Source: EX4572-165 sp964581795 (GTDB taxonomy: Archaea; Thermoplasmatota; E2; DHVEG-1). Taken from it: DNA of 36,581 bases. Location: contig CAZOPW010000013.1 of the NCBI GenBank assembly GCA_964581795.1, forward strand, positions 1 to 36,581, read 5' to 3'. Positions 1 to 8,132 of the stretch are shown piece after piece. Below the pieces are notes generated by a model, which made no database searches, was not told the DNA's origin, and saw nothing but the letters and a program-made list of their open reading frames with translations. Numbering within the stretch: the stretch's first letter is position 1; each line of letters opens with the position of its first letter. The position numbers and the translations under genes are program-made.

Positions 1-1133
1 GGATTAAATTCAATGACTTTTGAATATAATCTATATTGATTCGGACCTCCAAATAATCCATAACCTGCTATACCACCATTATCAAAAACTAAGATATTAC
101 CTTCACCTGGAAGTCCTTTTGGTATCATATGTGCATGGTGTGGTCCAATAATTTGATCTAGATTATTTTCTTCAAAATCCGGTCCTACCTTCCATACGAT
201 ATTACCAGTTTTTTTACTTATGATAGCTATGAAATTTGCATGACGAGAACTGATTATGATATTATCGGGATTGAACTGTTCAAAACCCATATCAAACCAT
301 TTATTTTGGCCTAAATAAGATACAGAATTAATGTGAAATAAATCCCCAGGAGGGAGGAGCAGAAGATATCCCGGACTACCAGGATTTAGCCAAATACCTA
401 TTCTAGAAAGTAAATCAAAACCGATTTCATTAAGGTGATTCGATGCTAACCATTTGAAATCAGTGAGTGTACCATTCCAATTAACTTCAAAAATGAGATC
501 ATCAGCATCTAACCTCCATAGGCTAACTGATGAATTATATGTCGTTTCATGGGCAAGAATCAATGTTTTTCCTTTTTCATAATACTTCTGATCTGGCGCA
601 TAATAACCAACTGGATTACCTTCTCTTTGAAAATCATGATGCTGCCTTACTCCAACAAATTCATCTTGTTTATCGAGATCGTAGGCATAATTCCATTCGA
701 TCTCCCCCATCCAATTAAACTGAACTAATTCTGAAGATTCATAACTATGAGTTGGACTAGATAATCCTGATATAATTGAGCCATTTGATAATATCTTTGA
801 AGGGTGAGGATTAATATTGTTTTTATCCCATTTTTTAATGATCGTTCCATTCATATCAATTAGATATGTTGAATGTGGATACCTAACTGAAAGCAATGTA
901 TACCCTTCACAGTATTCTTCCGTTTTAGAAATCGTTACATTAGAATTTTTTGCAAATATTGAGAAAAGACCGGTTAATTTCTCTTGATGTGACGATTTTT
1001 CAAAAAAAGTGGTACGATTCAAAGATTGAAGCGATTGACTAGATAATAGAGTACTATGCGGCACAATTACTATTTGGATTAATATTATTACAGATAAATA
1101 AAATAATACTTTTTTACATTTTTTATTTTTCAC
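1..1133 (-). CDS. Secreted arylsulfotransferase-family (ASST) protein, C-terminus beyond the window
   Basis: The reading frame is open from a GTG at 1133 (complement) to the window edge, giving about 377 residues with no stop. The start MKNKKCKKVLFYLSVIILIQ is a basic, hydrophobic signal or anchor segment. The body matches the arylsulfate sulfotransferase propeller family: HHDFQREGNPVGYYAPDQ, ILAHE, SSRHANFIAIISKKTGNIVW, and HHAHMIPKGLPGEGNILVFD followed by NGG. The family uses histidines on a six-bladed propeller to move sulfate between phenolic compounds; the conserved H-x-N and HHAH histidines are visible. Many archaeal and bacterial members have no proven substrate, so family membership is firmer than activity. 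I see no clear Shine-Dalgarno upstream of the GTG, so the start is moderately certain. About a quarter of the protein is likely missing. Confidence 0.8.
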   Translation of the reverse strand, partial: MKNKKCKKVLFYLSVIILIQIVIVPHSTLLSSQSLQSLNRTTFFEKSSHQEKLTGLFSIFAKNSNVTISKTEEYCEGYTLLSVRYPHSTYLIDMNGTIIKKWDKNNINPHPSKILSNGSIISGLSSPTHSYESSELVQFNWMGEIEWNYAYDLDKQDEFVGVRQHHDFQREGNPVGYYAPDQKYYEKGKTLILAHETTYNSSVSLWRLDADDLIFEVNWNGTLTDFKWLASNHLNEIGFDLLSRIGIWLNPGSPGYLLLLPPGDLFHINSVSYLGQNKWFDMGFEQFNPDNIIISSRHANFIAIISKKTGNIVWKVGPDFEENNLDQIIGPHHAHMIPKGLPGEGNILVFDNGGIAGYGLFGGPNQYRLYSKVIEFN

Positions 1134-1301
1134 AATTTGTCCCCAAATACCAAATTTATTTTTTTTAGAACCATAATAATCAAAAAATATTGCGGTTTAA
1201 TAAATATAACTAAATTATGAATTGATTTTTAGTTAATTTTTAATTGTATACTTCGGAGGAAATTGAATTATAACAAAAAAATTCTAAAAGTAAATAGAAT
1301 C

Positions 1302-1354
1302 ACCTGAAATCTGCTATCCCAATCGGAGCAAGCTCCGGGGTATTAAACCCAGGT
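1302..1354. repeat. Compact nested palindrome, possible repeat or mobile-element remnant
   Basis: ACCTG at 1302-1306 pairs with CAGGT at 1350-1354. Inside lie CGGAGC/GCTCCG (1324-1337, 2-nt loop) and GGGT/ACCC (1338-1350, loop ATTAA). The element is more GC-rich than its surroundings. It lies 3' of the minus-strand gene at 1378-2109, beyond that gene's T-tract, so it is not needed as a simple terminator. It could be a dispersed palindromic repeat or an insertion-sequence end. Confidence 0.45.
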
Positions 1355-1360
1355 AGGAAT

Positions 1361-1377
1361 AAAAGAAAAAAAGAGCT
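1361..1377 (-). terminator. T-tract terminator of the secreted protein gene
   Basis: Directly after the stop codon the minus strand reads AGCTC, then a run of T with one C, then more T. Archaeal RNA polymerase terminates at such T-runs. No stem is needed or seen directly before it. Confidence 0.45.
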
Positions 1378-2109
1378 TTAATCATTCCACATTGTCATGA
1401 CGTTCATGCCAATGCCAATGATATACGTTCCTTCATATTGTTCACCAAAATCATCTGATACGCTCGCTTCTAATAGAAAACCAGTATATCCAATAAACCA
1501 ACCTTTTACTGATGAGAAATGAGGAAAGACGTATTCGTTTCGATCATAATCATATATATATCTAAATCCATTCGTTCCAAGCGTAAAAATAAATCCATTT
1601 CCTTCAAAAGCATTGAATCCCGAGAAAAGAGCAGTCATATTTGTGTTTAGAAATGGAAAGTTCATTATTGGTAAATCTAAAAAAGATCTGGTTTTTTCTC
1701 CTTTAAGTGCAAACCCGAATCCATTAAAAATATTGAGTAAATCAAAAAACAAACCTGTTGGTTGTACGCAAGAAATTGCATTATCTAGAGAAAAGGTTTG
1801 CATTTGTTGGTTTAAAAATTCATGTTCAGAAGCAGTGATTAAACCGAAGGAATGAAGTTGTTGTATTTTTAGTTCCATTGCATCTTGAAAACTATTGATT
1901 TCAGCATCCATAGGCTTGAAAATTGTGATGAATTTTTCAAATTCTAAGGTCTGCTTTCTAATTTCCCCTGTTTGATAATTATAAATCGATATATCCACCA
2001 GTTTCTCCGATTCATAAGATGATGAAGCAATGCTTTGAAACGATGAGAAAAGAATCATTACGAAAACGATTGTTGCCCCTAATCCTACCTTAATTTTTTT
2101 CTTATTCAT
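1378..2109 (-). CDS. Secreted protein of unknown function, 243 aa
   Basis: I do not recognise the family. Residues 1-28 form a clear signal peptide (basic MNKKKIK, then GLGATIVFVMILFSSFQSIA). The next region has a short beta-type segment (VDISIYNYQTGEIRKQTLEF), a helical stretch at about 65-110, and a glycine- and phenylalanine-rich half (GFGFALKGEK, FSGFNAFEGNGFIFTLGTNG, GWFIGYTGFLL) that suggests a compact beta fold facing a membrane or the exterior. Only one cysteine is present. The leader GGAGG (complement 2122-2126) lies 12 nt from this ATG but 5 nt from an out-of-frame ATG. TATA-like TTTAAATAAT lies near 2150-2160. The same-strand arylsulfotransferase gene follows after 244 nt and is probably a separate unit. 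Confidence 0.75.
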   Translation of the reverse strand: MNKKKIKVGLGATIVFVMILFSSFQSIASSSYESEKLVDISIYNYQTGEIRKQTLEFEKFITIFKPMDAEINSFQDAMELKIQQLHSFGLITASEHEFLNQQMQTFSLDNAISCVQPTGLFFDLLNIFNGFGFALKGEKTRSFLDLPIMNFPFLNTNMTALFSGFNAFEGNGFIFTLGTNGFRYIYDYDRNEYVFPHFSSVKGWFIGYTGFLLEASVSDDFGEQYEGTYIIGIGMNVMTMWND

Positions 2110-2302
2110 ATATCATTAATGCCTCCTTTATTATAGGATATACGTTTTATTATTTAAATAATATCATGAAATAATTGATTTTTTCGTTTAATAATAAGTT
2201 TTAACGTTCAAATCTAATTATTAATTATAAATTTTTCAGTGAATCAATAATAGGTTCTATAAAATTGTATGAAAACAACGGTCTTAAAATTCAGAGATAT
2301 TT

Positions 2303-3163
2303 ATGAATGATAAGTTTATATCTGCTTTGATGGCACCTGAACCTAGTGAGGAGTTCACTTTAGCAAGATCACTTGATATTCATTATCTTCCAAATAAAAT
2401 TATTTTAATCCTTCTTCCAATCGTTTTCATTTCTACCTTTGCATGGTTCTTTGTAAAAAATACAACTATCACTCAAAACATCATATATTCCTTGTTTCAA
2501 GTTATCCTTGTTTTTTTCTGCTGGGCGCTTGGTCGCGAAATCGATCCAGATCACGACTATGCTGCTTTTTTAGGTATACCTCTTCTGTTTCTACCCTTTG
2601 CTATTGCAAAAGGGAGTATTCTTGTTTTATTCTGGTTTATAATTGGTTTACGACTTCTTAATCAAACCACTGGGAAAAAAACATCAAGTGCTGATGTTAC
2701 CGTCTTTCTTTTTCTTTCACTGATAGCTGCTCTTATTTCCTCTCAACTTCTTATATTGCCACTTAGTATTATAATCATTTTTCTTACTTCATTTCTTCCA
2801 AAAAGACAACCATCGCTTTCCTTTTTTTCAATTCCATTAATTCCTAGTTTCATTTTACTTCTTCTCATTTTCCCAGGATCTTGGGATTTTATAAATCCTT
2901 CTCCATGGATTCTTATATATATTGCTATATCTAGTGCTCTCTTATTTTTAGTTACTACACTAACAGATAAAATTCAATGTACCGGAGATCATTCCCACAC
3001 TCCATTATCTTTAAAAAGAGTGCAAACAGCTCAGATTATCTCAGTGCTATCAGTTCTGCTACTCACAACGTTTCATGGAAATATCCTTAGTGTTTTTCCA
3101 GTATGGTCTGCAATTACAGGTGTTGGAATTTTTAGATTAGGGCAACTTATCTTTAATAGATAA
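2303..3163 (+). CDS. Polytopic membrane protein of unknown function, 286 aa
   Basis: I do not recognise this family. After a soluble N-terminus of about 30 residues (MNDKFISALMAPEPSEEFTL) come roughly nine hydrophobic segments: IILILLPIVFISTFAWFF, IIYSLFQVILVFFCWALG, FLGIPLLFLPFAIAKGSILV, VTVFLFLSLIAALISSQLLI and others, ending in GVGIFRLGQLIFNR. One loop carries REIDPDHDY, a cluster of acidic residues and histidine that might contact a cation. Codon use and composition resemble the neighbours. No Shine-Dalgarno is obvious before the ATG, so it may be leaderless. It converges with the metallophosphoesterase gene, the ends being 57 nt apart. An integral membrane protein is certain; a transport or enzymatic role cannot be assigned. 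Confidence 0.75.
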   Translation: MNDKFISALMAPEPSEEFTLARSLDIHYLPNKIILILLPIVFISTFAWFFVKNTTITQNIIYSLFQVILVFFCWALGREIDPDHDYAAFLGIPLLFLPFAIAKGSILVLFWFIIGLRLLNQTTGKKTSSADVTVFLFLSLIAALISSQLLILPLSIIIIFLTSFLPKRQPSLSFFSIPLIPSFILLLLIFPGSWDFINPSPWILIYIAISSALLFLVTTLTDKIQCTGDHSHTPLSLKRVQTAQIISVLSVLLLTTFHGNILSVFPVWSAITGVGIFRLGQLIFNR

Positions 3164-3220
3164 TTATGCATTTTTTCGAAGTCAAAAAAACCTTCAGTTT
3201 CAAATAACTTTAATAAAAAA

Positions 3221-4069
3221 TTAAATTGAAATAAGAGTTCGTGTTGCTTCATGGGGATTGGCAGTATTAAAATTAATAATTGCAAGTTTTTCTTCTGTAA
3301 ATGCTGCAGAGAATGAGATAGTTCTGTTAAATATTTGTTTCCATTCACCAGTCAACTTAGATGATTCATGTACATGCCCGTGTAAGGTGATGAATGGTTG
3401 ATATTTATCTATAAATCGTTTTATAGCTATGCTTCCAATGTGAACATCAACGGGTGCATGATCAAATTTTTTTCCATCCAATGCTGCACGATCTAAAAAA
3501 GTATTATATGGGGGCGAATGAAATAAATAAATCGTTTTCCGAGCAGATGCATTTTTTACTAGTTCATCTAAATCTTTTTGTATTGATTTAAATCGTATAG
3601 TGTTGATATCTACGGGTATTGAATAATATCCTTCTTCAAGTGGAATTACCCCAACATCTACAAATTGTGATACATCGTATCGTTCCCAATCTTTGAGTTG
3701 AAACGGAGTTGGTGGAACAAAAGAATATCCTGTTACATAATAGTTTGAGAATGGAATTGTTTTCTGATGTACATATTTAATGAGGTTACAATTATCTGCT
3801 TCAATAAAAATTGATTCATATTTTTTTGGATCATCATTTCCAAGGATAACGAAAAATTCTAGATTGGGATGTCTTTGTTTTAGTTGTTTGATTGGTGAAA
3901 AAATAATATTTTGAATAAATGAGTCCATATCGTTTCCATTATCTGGGATAAATGGCAATAAATCTCCACCGAAAAATACAGCATCTGGATCCTTTTTATC
4001 AATATAAGCAAACAATGTTTCATATTTTTTTATGTGGCCATGTAAATCGGAGACAAAGAGACAATCCAT
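3221..4069 (-). CDS. Calcineurin-like metallophosphoesterase, 282 aa
   Basis: The ordered metal-binding motifs of the metallophosphoesterase fold are all present: DLHGH (D8, H10), GGDLLPF (D36), ILGNDDP (N78, D79), LFHSPPY and LHGHVHES near the C-terminus. These ligate two divalent metals in phosphodiesterases and phosphatases. The protein has no signal peptide and should be cytoplasmic. Stand-alone archaeal members of this group (YfcE/ICC-like) are mostly uncharacterised, and the substrate (cyclic nucleotide, phosphoprotein or nucleic-acid end) cannot be read from the sequence. The gene is divergent from the histone-deacetylase homologue, with 167 nt between starts. The ATG begins directly with the first beta strand (MDCLFVSDLHG), supporting this start. 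Confidence 0.88.
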   Translation of the reverse strand: MDCLFVSDLHGHIKKYETLFAYIDKKDPDAVFFGGDLLPFIPDNGNDMDSFIQNIIFSPIKQLKQRHPNLEFFVILGNDDPKKYESIFIEADNCNLIKYVHQKTIPFSNYYVTGYSFVPPTPFQLKDWERYDVSQFVDVGVIPLEEGYYSIPVDINTIRFKSIQKDLDELVKNASARKTIYLFHSPPYNTFLDRAALDGKKFDHAPVDVHIGSIAIKRFIDKYQPFITLHGHVHESSKLTGEWKQIFNRTISFSAAFTEEKLAIINFNTANPHEATRTLISI

Positions 4070-4236
4070 AGTATCAGCTTATTTGTTCAAATCTTTATAA
4101 TTGTTTTTTAGTCTTTAAGCATATGCATTTTTTTTGACGATATTTTTTTCTTATTACCATGGTTCATAATTTTAATGTTGTTTTATTGAATTTACTAGTT
4201 GAAAGATTTAAGAACGTGGTTTCTTTTTTCTAATAG

Positions 4237-5274
4237 ATGAATGGTGTTGTATATCATCCAGATTATGATAAATATGATCTCGGTATAAATCATCCTCTTA
4301 TTGGTAACAAGCCCAAACGGACGATGGAGATGCTTCGCAGAACATCTTTGATTTCTTCTTTTAATGAGTTTACTCCAATGCTTGCTGAAAAAGAAGATCT
4401 ATTACGTTCTCATGGACGAGAGTATGTTGAAAAAATTCAGCGATTGAGTAAGACAGGTGGTGTGTTAACGTTTGATACTCCTGCACCGAAGGGTATTTAT
4501 GAGTATGCTCGACGAGCAACTGGTGGAACGCTTGTTTGTGGTTCGAAACTATTTGAAAATTATTCAATTATGGTAAATCCTCTTGGTGGTTTTCATCATG
4601 CTAGTAAAAATCATTCATCTGGATTCTGTTTTTTCAATGACATTTCAGTTGTTATTGAATATCTTAGAACATATTATACCGTTAAAAAATTTTTCATTAT
4701 AGATTTAGATGTTCATCATGGAAACGGAACCATGGATATCTACTACCATGATGATAGTGTGCTCAATCTTTCCTTTCATCAGGATGGAAAAACACTATAT
4801 CCCGGTACAGGGAGCCTTAATAAAATTGGCTCAGGAAAAGGAGAAGGATACACTGTAAATTTACCATTACCTCCTCATACCGGTAGCGATGCATTCATCA
4901 TGGCTTTTGATCGAATTATTCCTCCTCTTATTCACCAATTTAACCCTGAAATCATTATTTATCAAGCTGGAGTTGATGCACACCATGCTGATCCGCTTGC
5001 AGATTTAGATTTAAGCGTTCAAACGTTTTATAGGATTGCAAAAGCAATTCAAACTCTCTCTGATCATTATTCTCAAAAACTGCTAGTTTTACTCGGAGGA
5101 GGATATAATAGTGATGCATGTATATCAGCATACGAAAATGTGTTTCGTGGATTACTTCGAAGTGATGAGTTTAGAATGGAAGATGACCCAAACCATGCAA
5201 AAAATTTGGATATCGTCGATGCCCGTATATCAGATTTGCAAAAAGTACTAAAAATATATTGGAATTTTTCGTGA
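4237..5274 (+). CDS. Histone deacetylase / acetoin utilisation deacetylase family protein, 345 aa
   Basis: This is a zinc deacetylase of the arginase/deacetylase fold. Visible landmarks are the paired catalytic histidines in GGFHHA (H120, H121), the zinc motif DLDVHHGNGT (D158, H160), the second zinc aspartate in AGVDAHHADPLADL (D252) and the catalytic tyrosine in LLGGGYN (Y290). The GDPLA-type ending and overall length fit class II-like prokaryotic members (AcuC and acetylpolyamine amidohydrolase relatives). Known substrates in the family include acetyl-lysine on proteins, acetylpolyamines and small acetylated molecules; which applies here is open. The next gene downstream is a synthetase with a GNAT acetyltransferase domain, so reversible protein acetylation is a reasonable hypothesis. 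No Shine-Dalgarno precedes the ATG, suggesting a leaderless transcript. Confidence 0.9.
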   Translation: MNGVVYHPDYDKYDLGINHPLIGNKPKRTMEMLRRTSLISSFNEFTPMLAEKEDLLRSHGREYVEKIQRLSKTGGVLTFDTPAPKGIYEYARRATGGTLVCGSKLFENYSIMVNPLGGFHHASKNHSSGFCFFNDISVVIEYLRTYYTVKKFFIIDLDVHHGNGTMDIYYHDDSVLNLSFHQDGKTLYPGTGSLNKIGSGKGEGYTVNLPLPPHTGSDAFIMAFDRIIPPLIHQFNPEIIIYQAGVDAHHADPLADLDLSVQTFYRIAKAIQTLSDHYSQKLLVLLGGGYNSDACISAYENVFRGLLRSDEFRMEDDPNHAKNLDIVDARISDLQKVLKIYWNFS

Positions 5275-5296
5275 AATCCTTTGTGATTGTCGATAC

Positions 5297-5307
5297 TTTT
5301 ATAAATA
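5297..5307 (+). promoter_or_regulatory. TATA box of the acyl-CoA synthetase gene
   Basis: TTTTATAAATA is a strong archaeal TATA element. It predicts a transcription start near 5326-5330, inside the inverted repeat at 5318-5336, and leaves a leader of about 40 nt that carries GGAGG. Confidence 0.55.
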
Positions 5308-5317
5308 AGACTCATAT

Positions 5318-5336
5318 ATTGCGGCTCAACCGCAAT
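5318..5336. promoter_or_regulatory. Perfect 7-bp inverted repeat at the predicted transcription start
   Basis: ATTGCGG (5318-5324), loop CTCAA, CCGCAAT (5330-5336). It sits about 25 nt downstream of the TATA box, where a bound repressor would block initiation. It could also act as the terminator of the deacetylase gene or as a 5' leader hairpin. Confidence 0.45.
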
Positions 5337-5366
5337 TCATAAAAAACGGGAGGCGGTCGAACGGGA

Positions 5367-8027
5367 ATCGAAAATCTTGATAAAATATTCAAACCAAAAA
5401 GCATTACTGTAGTAGGGGCAAGTAATCGCATCGGATCAGCAGGATATCGAATCTTTCGAAATTTAATCGGATCAGAATATGATGGTGTCGTGTATCCAGT
5501 TAATCCAAAATATGAAAGTATTCAAGGTGTTGAATCATATAAAACAGTTAAAGAACTTCCAAAAATACCAGACCTTGCGGTTATTGTCACTCCCGCAAAA
5601 GTAGTGCTCGATGTTGTAGAACAATGTGGAGAAAAGGGAATCAAAGGCGTTCTCATCATTTCTGCAGGATTCAAAGAAATTGGTGAAGAAGGAAAAAAAT
5701 TAGAAAAAAAATTAGAAAACATCCGAGAAAAATACGGACTTCGCATTGTCGGACCGAATTGTGTTGGTATTATCATGCCATATCTAGGTATGAACTCAAC
5801 ATTTGCTGGTGCAATGCCGGAGAAAGGAAATATTGCTTTATTTTCACAAAGTGGAGCCATTTGTGGGTCAATTCTTGATTGGGCAGCTTCAGCAAAAGTA
5901 GGATTCAGTTCATTTGTCTCCGTTGGTTCAATGTTAGATGTAGATTTTGGTGATTTGATAGATTACTTCGGTCGTGATATTCACACACGAAGTATCGTTT
6001 TATATGTGGAAAATATTACACATGCGCGCAAATTTATGAGTGCAGCGAGAAGTTTTGCTCGTGTCAAACCAATTATTGTAATTAAATCAGGTCGATTTAA
6101 AGAAGGAGCAAAAGCAGCTTCATCTCACACTGGTGCAATGGCTGGAGAAGATTACATTTATGATGCCGCATTCAAACGTGCTGGTTGCGTTCGAGTTAAG
6201 AAAATCGGCGAATTATTCAATTGTTCCTCAATTCTAGCAAAACAACCGCGACCAACAGGATCAAACCTTGCGATTATTACCAATGCAGGAGGACCTGGTG
6301 TTCTTGCGACCGATGCTATTATTGAAAACGGGGGGAAACTTGCAAAATTATCTGAAGAAACAATTAAAGAACTAAACAAATTCCTACCAAAGCATTGGAG
6401 TAAAGGAAACCCAATGGATATTATCGGAGACAGTGACGAGGAGGATTATCGGAAGACAATTGAAATTGCAATGAAAGATAAAAACATAGACGGGATTATT
6501 GTAATTAGTGTTCCGCAAGTCATGGCTAACCCGAAAAAACTTGCTGAAAATATCATTGATCTTTCACAAAAATCAACTAAACCCATTCTTACATCATTTG
6601 TTGGTGAGGAAAGCGTCCAATATGCTAGGCAGATACTTAACAGAAATAATGTACCAACGTATTCAACACCAGAAGAAGCCGTTGAATCTTACATGCATTT
6701 GTATCATTATGCTCGAAATCTTGAACTGTTATATGAAACCCCTGAGGAAAGAAGTGTTGAAACAACTGAAAAAAGCAAAGATAAAATCAAAGAAATCATT
6801 CAAAACGCTTTAAGTCAAGACCGGACTCTTCTTTATGAAAGTGAAGCGAAACAAATTCTTGAATTGTATGGTATTCAAACCACTAGTCCCCAATTAGCAA
6901 AAAATGCTGATGAAGCAGTACAACTCTCTGAAAAAATAGGTTATCCTGTTGTAATGAAGATTCATTCACCACAGATTACACATAAAAGTGATGCTGGTGG
7001 GGTTTCCTTGAATCTTGATTGTGAAAAAAGTGTTAGAGATGCCTTTAAGACTATGATGAAAACAGTGAAGAAAAACGTTCCAGATGCTACTATTGAAGGA
7101 GTAACTATGCAAAAAATGGTGATAAACAAGGGTGGTGAATTTATTCTCGGTTCTAAAAAAGATCCTGTTTTTGGCTCGATTGTTCTTTTTGGTCTTGGTG
7201 GCATTTTCACTGAGTTGTTTAAAGATAGAGCAATTGGTTTTCCACCATTGAATCAAGTTCTTGCTCAACGAATTTTAGAAAAAACAAAAGCGTATCAATT
7301 ACTGAAAGGATACAGACATATTCCTCCTGCTAATATGAAAGCAGTTGAAGCGACTATGATCAATTTTTCACAACTCATTGAAGATCATCCAGAGATTAGC
7401 GAGTTAGATATTAATCCGTTGATTCCGCAAGACGACGATATGATCGCTGTCGATGCCCGGATTGTTATTGATAAGCATCCGGAAGAGAAACCTCATATGA
7501 TCATTAGTAAATATCCAAGTCATTACATTAAGAAAGTAACGTTAAAAGATGGAACTGAAGTTACCCTTCGACCTATTAAACCAGAGGATGAACCATTATG
7601 GCAAGAGATGTTTGATAGTTTCTCTGAAGAAACTGTTCGATATCGATTCTTTAGAGTTATCAAGGAAACACCTCATAAAATGAGGACGCGTTATTGCAAC
7701 ATTGATTACGACCGAGAAATTGGTATCGTCGCAGAGATCAAACAGAATGGAAAACGACGATTTTTAGGTGTTACTCGTATTATTGCAGATCCGGGGAGCA
7801 ATGATAAAGCAGAATTCGCATTAGTTGTCAGTGATAAATGGCAACGGCAAGGTCTTGGAGCAGAATTCATTGACTATACCATTGAAATCGCTCGTAACAA
7901 AGGATTTAATAAGATTTATGGTCCGGTGTTAAAAGATAATATTCCTATGATTAAGCTCTGTCGGGAAAAGAATTTTGATTTCTCTGAGGGCGATCCTGGG
8001 GAATATGTGATAACCTACGATCTTTAA
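5367..8027 (+). CDS. ADP-forming acyl-CoA (acetyl-CoA) synthetase, alpha-beta fusion with C-terminal GNAT domain, about 886 aa
   Basis: In ADP-forming acetate-CoA ligase, acyl-CoA + ADP + Pi gives acid + CoA + ATP, the energy-yielding step of archaeal fermentation. Domain order is CoA-binding Rossmann domain, ligase-CoA domains, ATP-grasp (about 480-700) and GNAT acetyltransferase (about 730-886, acetyl-CoA loop RQGLGA). The phosphorylated histidine is kept in ASSHTGAMAGED (H254), and the second relay histidine in SPQITHKSDAGGV (H539), so the synthetase looks active. Related bacterial Pat proteins carry a similar ligase-like region joined to a GNAT domain. The family N-terminus ENLDKIFKPKSITVVGASN is encoded in frame from 5370, but no ATG, GTG or TTG precedes it after the in-frame stop at 5340. 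ATC at 5367, 13 nt after GGAGG (5349-5353), is the best start. The first canonical start, GTG at 5490, would cut off the Rossmann nucleotide loop. Confidence 0.85.
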   Translation: MENLDKIFKPKSITVVGASNRIGSAGYRIFRNLIGSEYDGVVYPVNPKYESIQGVESYKTVKELPKIPDLAVIVTPAKVVLDVVEQCGEKGIKGVLIISAGFKEIGEEGKKLEKKLENIREKYGLRIVGPNCVGIIMPYLGMNSTFAGAMPEKGNIALFSQSGAICGSILDWAASAKVGFSSFVSVGSMLDVDFGDLIDYFGRDIHTRSIVLYVENITHARKFMSAARSFARVKPIIVIKSGRFKEGAKAASSHTGAMAGEDYIYDAAFKRAGCVRVKKIGELFNCSSILAKQPRPTGSNLAIITNAGGPGVLATDAIIENGGKLAKLSEETIKELNKFLPKHWSKGNPMDIIGDSDEEDYRKTIEIAMKDKNIDGIIVISVPQVMANPKKLAENIIDLSQKSTKPILTSFVGEESVQYARQILNRNNVPTYSTPEEAVESYMHLYHYARNLELLYETPEERSVETTEKSKDKIKEIIQNALSQDRTLLYESEAKQILELYGIQTTSPQLAKNADEAVQLSEKIGYPVVMKIHSPQITHKSDAGGVSLNLDCEKSVRDAFKTMMKTVKKNVPDATIEGVTMQKMVINKGGEFILGSKKDPVFGSIVLFGLGGIFTELFKDRAIGFPPLNQVLAQRILEKTKAYQLLKGYRHIPPANMKAVEATMINFSQLIEDHPEISELDINPLIPQDDDMIAVDARIVIDKHPEEKPHMIISKYPSHYIKKVTLKDGTEVTLRPIKPEDEPLWQEMFDSFSEETVRYRFFRVIKETPHKMRTRYCNIDYDREIGIVAEIKQNGKRRFLGVTRIIADPGSNDKAEFALVVSDKWQRQGLGAEFIDYTIEIARNKGFNKIYGPVLKDNIPMIKLCREKNFDFSEGDPGEYVITYDL

Positions 8028-8060
8028 TTTTTTTCCTTTTTTTCAAATTTTTTTATTCAC
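8028..8060 (+). terminator. T-rich terminator of the synthetase gene
   Basis: Three runs of seven or eight T separated by short spacers directly follow the stop codon, the classic archaeal intrinsic terminator. Confidence 0.6.
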
Positions 8061-8073
8061 TTAATATTATGCA

Positions 8074-8099
8074 AATATATAAATATTAACAAGTTAACA
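8074..8099 (+). promoter_or_regulatory. TATA box plus AACAAGTTAACA motif
   Basis: ATATATAAAT (about 8074-8083) is a TATA element, followed at 8088-8099 by AACAAGTTAACA. The identical 12-mer follows the TATA box of the zinc-ribbon gene at 30737-30748. The position between TATA and transcription start fits an operator. Confidence 0.4.
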
Positions 8100-8132
8100 A
8101 CTATGTAACTAGAGACATTTAGAGGCATGGTT

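Noticed and set aside
3073..3348. Minus-strand 91-codon frame crossing the convergent gene ends
   Set aside because: It overlaps the metallophosphoesterase and membrane protein genes in another frame and has no motif of its own.
5490..8027. GTG at 5490 as the start of the acyl-CoA synthetase
   Set aside because: It would drop the conserved Rossmann loop TVVGASN and about 41 family residues that are encoded in frame directly upstream.
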